Source of the DNA: Candidatus Elarobacter sp.
GTDB taxonomy: Bacteria > Vulcanimicrobiota > Vulcanimicrobiia > Vulcanimicrobiales > Vulcanimicrobiaceae
Assembly (NCBI GenBank): GCA_030150085.1
Contig: JASLGJ010000570.1
Location: forward strand, 1-12,430
Length of the DNA stretch: 12,430 bases
Reading direction: 5' to 3'
A program made the translations under genes and the position numbers. The notes beneath the pieces were generated by a model that saw nothing but the letters and a program-made list of their open reading frames with translations, did no database searches and was not told the DNA's origin. This document shows, piece by piece, positions 12,042 through 12,430 of this stretch (the first letter of the stretch is position 1; every line of letters begins with the position of its first letter).

Positions 12042-12430
12042 AGGCGGCTCGCGCGAAGCGCGAACGCGACGGGTTCGGCGCAGCCGAACTCACGAGGCCG
12101 TGCTGCTTGAGGAAGTCACGGGCCACGTCCGCGGGCTCTTTCTTCTGCGGGCCGTCGACGAGCAGGTTGAGGCCCTGCATGACGTCGTTGGTCAGCAGCG
12201 GGGCGAGCTCGTCGAGCGGTTTGGCGATGGCCGGCTGCGCGTCCAGCGCGGCCTTGCGCACCACCGGCGCGACCTGGTCGACCGGAAAGAGCTTCTTGTC
12301 GTCCTCGAACAGGACCAGGTCGTCGGCCTTGAGCTGGCCCTCGGTGGTGAAGGCCAGCACCACGTCGACGTCGCCGCGCTTGAGCGCCGCGTACTTGACG
12401 CCGTTGTCGATGACCTTGACCTGCTTGAAC
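12034..12430 (-). CDS. Osmoprotectant ABC transporter substrate-binding protein (OpuCC/OsmF-like), 5' end outside window
   Basis: The C-terminal 131 residues are visible and the frame is open to the right edge. They match the last lobe of glycine betaine/choline-type binding proteins: KYAALKRGDVDVVLAFTTEG, LVLFEDDKKLFPVDQVAPVVR, then PLDELAPLLTNDVMQGLNLLVD and a VARDFLKQHGL end. In OpuAC-like proteins this domain closes on a quaternary amine outside the membrane. After the usual family end (KQHGLV) there is an extra tail of about 18 residues, SSAAPNPSRSRFARAAFD. It is written entirely by copy 2 of the two-hairpin repeat. The stop at 12034 lies eight bases past the ATPase TTG start. The next gene is in the same direction, so this is the first visible gene of the importer operon. 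Confidence 0.85.
   Translation of the reverse strand, partial: FKQVKVIDNGVKYAALKRGDVDVVLAFTTEGQLKADDLVLFEDDKKLFPVDQVAPVVRKAALDAQPAIAKPLDELAPLLTNDVMQGLNLLVDGPQKKEPADVARDFLKQHGLVSSAAPNPSRSRFARAAFD
12039..12093 (-). repeat. Dispersed two-hairpin element, copy 2 (inside coding sequence)
   Basis: It shares the 18-base core AACGCGACGGGTTCGGCG (12063-12080) and both flanks with copy 1 at 4551-4607. Hairpin 1 is TCGCGC (12049-12054) with GCGCGA (12058-12063). Hairpin 2 is GTTCGGC (12073-12079) with GCCGAAC (12083-12089). The stem-1 bases differ from copy 1 on both sides so that pairing is kept. The copy is translated as the C-terminal tail of the substrate-binding protein and ends at the ATPase start codon. 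Confidence 0.8.

Overview
This is a very GC-rich bacterial window with a gene on one strand or the other almost throughout. Gaps are short, many neighbours overlap by ATGA or GTGA, and GTG and TTG starts are common. No rRNA, tRNA, CRISPR array, phage gene or transposase is visible. The mix of an EgtD-type methyltransferase, a plastid/Bacillus-like GT28 glycolipid synthase and several short secreted or Cys-rich proteins fits a free-living high-GC bacterium, possibly of a poorly sampled phylum such as Eremiobacterota. That placement is a guess, not something the sequence proves.

Layout. 1-1376 (minus): a YkgJ-type cysteine-cluster protein coupled by ATGA to an FAD oxidoreductase that runs off the left edge. 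1409-3315 (plus): a secreted LolA-like protein, a ROK-family sugar kinase and a small Cys-rich protein, closed by a strong hairpin. 3373-6372 (minus): a His-box membrane lipid hydroxylase/desaturase-like protein, a GT28 diacylglycerol glycosyltransferase and an M20D amidohydrolase; a two-hairpin repeat separates the last two. 6408-7043 (plus): a lytic transglycosylase. 7122-8545 (minus): two coupled dienelactone hydrolase paralogues, the second lacking the nucleophilic cysteine. 8603-10101 (plus): an EgtD-like methyltransferase and a DUF4279 protein. 10068-12430 (minus): a tightly overlapping osmoprotectant-type ABC importer operon (substrate-binding protein, ATPase, a candidate 21-residue ORF, permease) ending in a gamma-glutamylcyclotransferase-like gene.

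I see no single large undescribed system. The items most worth a second look are: (i) a dispersed intergenic element present twice (4551-4607 and 12039-12093), with two hairpins each and compensatory differences in the first stem, one copy writing the C-terminus of the substrate-binding protein; (ii) the coupled active/inactive hydrolase pair; (iii) a 21-codon ORF made of three 21-bp tandem repeats that bridges the ATPase and permease genes with ATGA overlaps at both ends; and (iv) substitution of a key substrate-pocket residue in the EgtD homologue.
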